8,320 bases of DNA from Elusimicrobia bacterium UBA5214 (GTDB lineage Bacteria > Elusimicrobiota > UBA5214), in contig DHVG01000024.1 of NCBI GenBank assembly GCA_002412545.1, positions 66,406 through 74,725 on the forward strand, in the 5' to 3' direction. The position numbers and the translations under genes are program-made. Under the pieces are notes generated by a model, which had not been told where the DNA came from, searched no databases, and worked only from the letters and a program-made list of their open reading frames with translations. Below, piece by piece: positions 6,001 through 8,320 of this stretch (positions within the stretch are counted from its first letter, which is position 1; the number at the start of each line of letters is the position of its first letter).

Positions 6001-8320
6001 CTACTTGTAGAAATTTCACTTACACTCCCGTGTTCATCTTTTAACTGGAATCTTACTTTAGCATTGGAAGTATCCGCATTCGTTGCTGTTTTTTTAGCAA
6101 CAAAATTGTAATTCTGGTAACTGGCAGATAAGATAATTGATGTGGAATCATGGATTGGGTCAACTGTATCCGGAACTAAAGTTGTCTCAAAACTGCCATC
6201 ACCGTCAGAATCAAGTCCATAGATTTGATAAACTATACTATCACCATTCTGGTCACGCATTGAAATCGTAGAGACAATTACTCCGGTCCCTAAACGTTGT
6301 TCTGCGACTACTCCGGCTACTGAATTGATTTCCGGTGCATCATTTGGCGCGGCTGCGGTAGCAGTAGTAACATTACTCTGGAATGCTCCGGAGTAACTGG
6401 TTCCGTCGTATGCTTTAACTAAACAATAAACTGTATCCCCGGCATTAACCGTAATCGGTGTAGAAACCGATAATTCTTGTGTCCCCGAAGTGGCAGTACC
6501 GCTACTTAGTTCAATTACCGGACTACTATTTCTGTACCACTGAAATACATAAGTAACATTATTATTATCATCAGTTGACCCTTTTGCTTTGCAGGTCAAT
6601 CCCTCTCCGGCACTGAATGTCGGTGAAGGTGTAACTACCGCATAAGTCGGGTCAGTCGGTGACTGATTACCCGCTGAACCAGAAAGATTAACTTCAAGTT
6701 TAGTGTAATTGGAGTAGAGATTAGATTTTTTGCCCCCTGCCGGGGCACCACTCACTGCTTTGACATAACAACTACTATCCTGCACATAATAGCTGATACT
6801 TGTAGTTTTATTACCTGTAAGTGTCTGGTCGCTTGACTGAGCCGCACCGGTTTGCAATAATTCCCAACCAGGGGTATTGAAATTCCAAATATATAAAGAA
6901 GGTGCCCTGGCATCCGGGGTGGTATCCATACCATAACCATCCCAAGTTGCGGTCAACTGGCTGATTGAAGTAACACTTTCGCTCACCCAATATAGATAGC
7001 ATTGAGCACATAGTCCATTGTTCGCCGTACCAATTGTGGTTGCTCTTAATACATCATAAGAAGCAATCTCGTTATATTTGTTAGCATCAAAATTAGATGT
7101 CCCTGCATCGGTTGGTAAAGTAAAATCGCTACCCGCGTTTTCCTTAGCCCATCTACTCTCTCCATATCCGATAGAAAAATTATAAGTGCTTGTTGACGGA
7201 GGTACGCCGGCACTCACTGTAACAAAAGAAGAAATTGGTGTAGTCCAATTAGTTTCGTTATAGAAATAATCCCTTGCCCGTACCTGCCAGTAATAGGTAG
7301 TTGAATTTGTCAAATTGCTTGGTGCCCAGTCATTATCACTTACTTGGTAAGATGAAGTTGAAGTCCCGGTTTCGTTGAAAATCGTCCCGGTAGAAATACG
7401 GAATTGATAAGAAATTGTATTATAATCCGAACCTAACGTTGCGGTAAGCGCAGTACTCGTGGAGACCGTAATCATCCCTTTCGGAGATTCAGCAGTAACA
7501 CTTTGTGGACTGCGCGTATCAAAATTGAAAACATTAGTGGTCGCTGTCCCGGTAGAGTCCGGAATATCGTTAGCATAAATTCTAACTTGTGCTGTGTTTT
7601 CTGCAGTAAGGTCTTTTTTTACATCCCAGTAGGCATATACTGTTGCTGCACCGGTAGAGACAGTGCCGATATCACCCCAGGGTGAAGTAGGAGAAAGCCA
7701 TTGTCCAGCCCAGAAATATTTTATACTTACTATAACTTGTGACTCTTGTCCATCTCCTACGGTATAAGGTATCCGTACGGTAGTTGTGCTGCTCAACTGT
7801 TCCGCTGTGCCGGTATTGACGGTAGGTGAAGTATTTCCGGGTAAAGCGACCGTTACAAAAGCATAAGTTGACCCGGCAACATCCGGGTAGGCACACCAAT
7901 CACTTTCGTTCCCGGCATTATCTCGGGCTTGCACTTGCCAATAATAAGTCGTACTGTTAGCCAAACCTGTAATATCCCAATATTGATATGTTTCAAAAGC
8001 TACTTTTGTCTCCCCATCCGGAGGACCCCAATTACTCAGTGTTTTATCCTTAGTGTATTTGAATCTATAAGAAACACCTCCTGAACTGGTATCTCCTGCT
8101 TGTCGTGCCCAAAGAGTTGTACTGGTCGCCACATCGTAAGTCCAATCAGTTGGTGTTTGACAACCAACATTAGTTGGCGGAGTTGAGTCGACTAATACAC
8201 CATTAGAATTCTGTGCGCTTGACTGTAAATTAGCATTATTCTCCGCTCTTACCGTAAAATAGTATGTTGTCCCCGTATTCAATGTTAAACCGCTATGCGT
8301 AACACTGGTATTTAAACCAT
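1..8320 (-). CDS. Giant multiheme c-type cytochrome with FN3/Ig stalk and TIG domains (internal fragment, both ends missing)
   Basis: One reading frame, with codons beginning at 8318 and running down to 3, has no stop in 2,772 codons and covers the whole window. I translated it throughout and it reads as coherent domain sequence with no frameshift. Order from the N side: FN3 and Ig-like stalk (residues 1-1633), four-heme module (1634-1796), six TIG domains (1797-2413), and a repeating CX4CH/CXXCH heme region (2414 to the edge). In total there are ten CXXCH, two CX4CH and one CX5CH motif. Covalent heme c attachment takes place outside the cytoplasmic membrane, so the protein must be exported. 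The signal peptide and any anchor lie outside the window. The probable role is extracellular electron transfer, perhaps combined with adhesion; this is inferred from domains, with no neighbouring genes to support it. I do not recognise a named orthologue. Start and ribosome binding site are not visible. Confidence 0.95.
39..62 (-). other. CX5CH heme-like motif (noncanonical)
   Basis: CSNIPNCH has five residues between the cysteines, where the two preceding modules have four (CNNLYCH, CGSLYCH). Its place in the module is the CX4CH position, so a heme is expected. One extra residue relative to the family pattern is unusual; the codons TGT-AGT-AAT-ATT-CCG-AAC-TGC-CAC read cleanly in frame. Confidence 0.65.
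63..1064 (-). repeat. Tandem repeats of the three-heme module
   Basis: The repeating unit is CX4CH - short spacer - CXXCH - SHxKH - (Y/F)-x-x-x-CD-x-CH - SKHVN. Unit A (1064..729) lacks the leading CX4CH and carries a long insertion after CGKCH. Unit B is 728..378 (351 bases, 117 codons). Unit C is 377..63 (315 bases, 105 codons). Unit D begins at 62 and leaves the window. Landmarks align between B and C: LYCH, TACH/SSCH, GSSHRKH/GSHLKH, YSFTCDYCH/WSYTCDRCH, DTSKHVNG/DLSKHVNY. This indicates growth of the heme chain by module duplication. Confidence 0.82.
1080..2930 (-). other. Six tandem IPT/TIG domains
   Basis: Residues 1797-2413, with approximate boundaries: TIG1 2595..2930 (IIESVTTDP...ITINGKHF), TIG2 2346..2594 (VINNFTPTSGPPGTQVTIGG), TIG3 1980..2345 (GIVPNFGSAG...IYGSSFG), TIG4 1695..1979 (KVESVKPVSASQG...VRGKYF), TIG5 1356..1694 (SITSVVPNWTSS...IYGTGF), TIG6 1080..1355 (SIVSISPSEVYNN...ITGANF). 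Each has the family pattern of I-x-x-(V/F)-x-P, then a strand ending in (I/V)-x-G-x-x-F, and later a strand with an (N/V)-x-x-G element. TIG2 is the cleanest match; TIG1 and TIG3 are longer and more diverged. TIG3 has two cysteines, at 2181 and 1989, that may pair. TIG domains are Ig-like folds used for spacing and binding in surface proteins. There is no CXXCH in this stretch. Confidence 0.85.
2931..3419 (-). other. Four-heme cytochrome c module (doubled-CXXCH type)
   Basis: Residues 1634-1796. Four heme motifs: CQSCH (3360..3374), CLTCH (3291..3305), CQVCH (3045..3059) and CGQCH (2940..2954). The first two are 23 residues apart, and the second reads CLTCHSAHG, the hallmark of the doubled-CXXCH family. 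About 80 residues of beta-rich sequence then separate it from CQVCH, and a histidine (THGGSDRNCGQCHSHM) stands just before the fourth. This order, pair - beta region - CxVCH - H - nCxxCHxH, is a known arrangement in multiheme proteins of metal-reducing and related bacteria. Extra His residues (THRNRDWQHRD, SAHG, THGG, SHM) can provide the sixth iron ligands. The role is electron transfer outside the cytoplasm. Confidence 0.88.
3420..3851 (-). other. Ig-like domain preceding the first heme module
   Basis: Residues 1490-1633. Features are SNVITIKSYFVDND, YYVTFKVSSN, a VTYAWDPST strand, and AYALYFRVTDGADED, the last being a typical Ig/cadherin-like F-G strand pair. It ends with YVRSQVIVITELPKG, which leads within 16 residues to the first CXXCH. 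It has no cysteine, so the hemes begin abruptly after it. The length of about 144 residues might hold one large or two small sandwiches. Confidence 0.5.
3852..4214 (-). other. Beta-sandwich domain with LSW...GYQSDG...YYDVDGD signature
   Basis: Residues 1369-1489. The start PDLSWLGITGYQSDG, the strand FVYKVRYYDVDGD, and the later YYYQLKL and YRMVAQDNG strands form a pattern I recognise from repeated domains in secreted bacterial proteins, usually with LSW, GY-x-x-DG and F-x-Y-x-V-x-Y-x-D. Its biochemical function is not known to me. DVDGD (4080..4094) could hold a metal ion. It sits between the duplicated stalk block and the last Ig-like domain before the first hemes. Confidence 0.55.
4215..5276 (-). 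repeat. Duplicated three-domain stalk block, copy 2
   Basis: Residues 1015-1368. The parts are: a cadherin/Ig-like domain (1015-1136, RPEITITS start, RVYIYADDLSGG strand, FDAKNPAG end), an Ig-like domain (1137-1249, with SDKYGNETS, ends YVKPQTPPAP), and an FN3-like domain (1250-1368, LFYLIKATSP and GGTTYYFSVCAAN, ends STVTQP). The order and spacing match the preceding block, and the distance between the two TVTQP ends is 1,062 bases (354 residues). The most economical reading is a multi-domain tandem duplication that lengthened the stalk. C1332 or so in the last domain has no obvious partner. Confidence 0.8.
5277..6344 (-). repeat. Duplicated three-domain stalk block, copy 1
   Basis: Residues 659-1014. 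The three parts are: a cadherin/Ig-like domain (659-781, starts PEINSV, ends ALDTRAPQ), an Ig-like domain (782-889, ends YVRPLVPSTP), and an FN3-like domain (890-1014, with YFLIRSTSPG and GGTYYFSIAALN, ends GTVTQ). The next block repeats the same three domains in the same order with aligned landmarks: PEI start, KYGN/DYGN turn, YV(R/K)P linker, SP-G(F/L/S) turn, TYYFS strand, TVTQP end. The first domain contains DSDGDGSFE (6186..6212), a DxDxDG loop that could bind calcium. The repeat is clear in protein but looks diverged in DNA. Confidence 0.8.
6345..6680 (-). other. Immunoglobulin-like domain with cysteine pair and core tryptophan
   Basis: Residues 547-658. C576 (GEGLTCKAKG) and C632 (GDTVYCLVKAYDG) lie 56 residues apart with W594 (FQWYRN) between them. 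This is the pin arrangement of classical Ig domains: the B-strand Cys, the C-strand Trp, and an F-strand G-D-T-x-Y-C. Bacterial surface proteins carry many domains ending in YCxVxAxDG. A disulfide here would form only after export, agreeing with a periplasmic or extracellular location. A proline- and alanine-rich linker (ATAAAPNDAP) follows and leads into the duplicated block. Confidence 0.7.
6681..7202 (-). other. Jelly-roll-like beta-sandwich domain (possible ligand-binding module)
   Basis: Residues 373-546. The half-motif SLYIWNFNTPGWELLQTG, followed about 60 residues later by LYSNYTKLEVNL, resembles extracellular beta-sandwich domains that have an L-Y-I-W-N-y-x-x-x-x-W-E-L-L signature and end in L-Y-T-D-Y-x-x-L-x-V. 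Members are found in bacterial and archaeal surface proteins and are usually thought to bind glycans or act as spacers; binding here is inference. A CAQCY sequence at residues 437-441 and C517 are the only cysteines. The first part, about residues 373-420, could be a separate small region; I see no clear family there. Confidence 0.5.
7203..7508 (-). other. Fibronectin type III domain
   Basis: Residues 271-372. NLTNSTTYYWQVRARDYFYN is nearly the same as the core strand of the FN3 domain at residues 47-158, and the domain closes with SSFVTVSAG. The strand SYQFRISTGT is a typical FN3 C-strand. The pair of FN3 domains flanks the first cadherin/Ig-like copy, giving an alternating FN3-Ig-FN3 stalk. 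Confidence 0.8.
7509..7844 (-). other. Cadherin/Ig-like beta-sandwich domain, copy 1 of 3
   Basis: Residues 159-270. The pattern is: TSPTVNT start, strand VRIPYTVGD, an aromatic strand YFW, a turn G-D-I-G-T-V-S-T-G, then WDVKKDL and a final strand QVRIYANDI. It ends with FNFDTRSPQS. The same pattern recurs at residues 659-781 and 1015-1136, each ending in a D-x-(R/K)-x-P boundary. I do not assign it to a named family; the layout is that of an immunoglobulin-like fold used as a stalk unit. Confidence 0.6.
7845..8180 (-). other. Fibronectin type III domain with possible disulfide
   Basis: Residues 47-158. The core is GLANSTTYYWQVQARDNAGN, matching the F-strand and following turn of FN3 domains in bacterial exoproteins. 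Two cysteines, C53 near the start and C142 after the last core strand (DWCAY), could pair in an oxidising compartment. The domain ends with FVTVALPG, and the FVTV motif recurs at the end of the next FN3 domain (residues 271-372), so the two are close paralogues. A structural or binding role is likely; no enzymatic motif is seen. Confidence 0.8.
8181..8318 (-). other. Fibronectin type III domain, C-terminal part
   Basis: Residues 1-46. The sequence GLTLNTGTTYYFTVRAEN is the classic end of an FN3 domain: the conserved L before the turn, then the Y-Y-x-x-V-x-A strand. A VDSTPPTN linker closes it; such D-x-TPP linkers commonly join successive FN3 domains in bacterial surface proteins. The N-terminal strands lie beyond the right edge. 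Confidence 0.8.

Noticed and set aside
6725..6747. Possible terminator hairpin TGCCCC/GGGGCA beside a T run
   Set aside because: On the plus strand the T run comes before the hairpin, and on the minus strand an A run follows it, so neither strand has the hairpin-then-T order. It lies inside the open frame.
6752..7011. Two overlapping minus-strand frames (6752..6940 and 6811..7011)
   Set aside because: Out of frame with the main gene, which reads well here (YIWNFN...WELL); shadows.
7503..7899. Small frames 7503..7685 plus and 7672..7899 minus
   Set aside because: They overlap the first cadherin/Ig-like domain in other frames and show no family pattern; shadows.
1..8320. Tandem DNA repeats or CRISPR-like array
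   Set aside because: Repetition on the plus strand (frequent CCGGTAG and AGTAGTAAC words) comes from repeated Ser-Thr-Gly and Val-Thr-Thr codons. Spacing is irregular and there are no constant direct repeats with unique spacers.

Overview
The window is the inside of one very large gene on the minus strand. Reading the reverse complement with codons starting at 8318 gives 2,772 sense codons and no stop, so both the start (beyond the right edge) and the stop (beyond the left edge) lie outside. The visible part alone is a protein of roughly 290-300 kDa before cofactors. There is no intergenic DNA, RNA gene, mobile element or CRISPR array. I number residues from the right edge: residue 1 is the codon starting at 8318.

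Layout from N to C (right to left). Residues 1-1633 (8318..3420) are a heme-free stalk of beta-sandwich domains. It holds fibronectin type III domains, a cadherin/Ig-like domain seen three times, a jelly-roll-like domain, an Ig domain with a cysteine pair and tryptophan, a tandemly duplicated block of about 355 residues, and a domain with an LSW...GYQSDG signature. Residues 1634-1796 (3419..2931) form a first cytochrome c module with four CXXCH motifs. Residues 1797-2413 (2930..1080) are six consecutive IPT/TIG domains without heme motifs. Residues 2414-2772 (1079..1) are a second cytochrome region with six CXXCH, two CX4CH and one CX5CH motif in repeating modules, still continuing at the left edge. 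That is at least 13 putative heme c sites.

The heme modules resemble the CxxxxCH...CXXCH family first named from Geobacter sulfurreducens and the doubled-CXXCH family. Heme c attachment, Ig-type cysteine pairs and Ser/Thr-rich adhesin-like domains all imply an exported, probably cell-surface protein. The likely role is extracellular electron transfer at the end of, or along, a long stalk. This is inference: no transporter, anchor or partner gene is visible.

Organism: a bacterium with mid-40s percent G+C (estimated by eye), probably Gram-negative and anaerobic with an electron-transfer lifestyle. Desulfobacterota (Geobacter relatives) or uncultured lineages such as Elusimicrobiota or Omnitrophota fit the domain style, but the sequence does not settle this.
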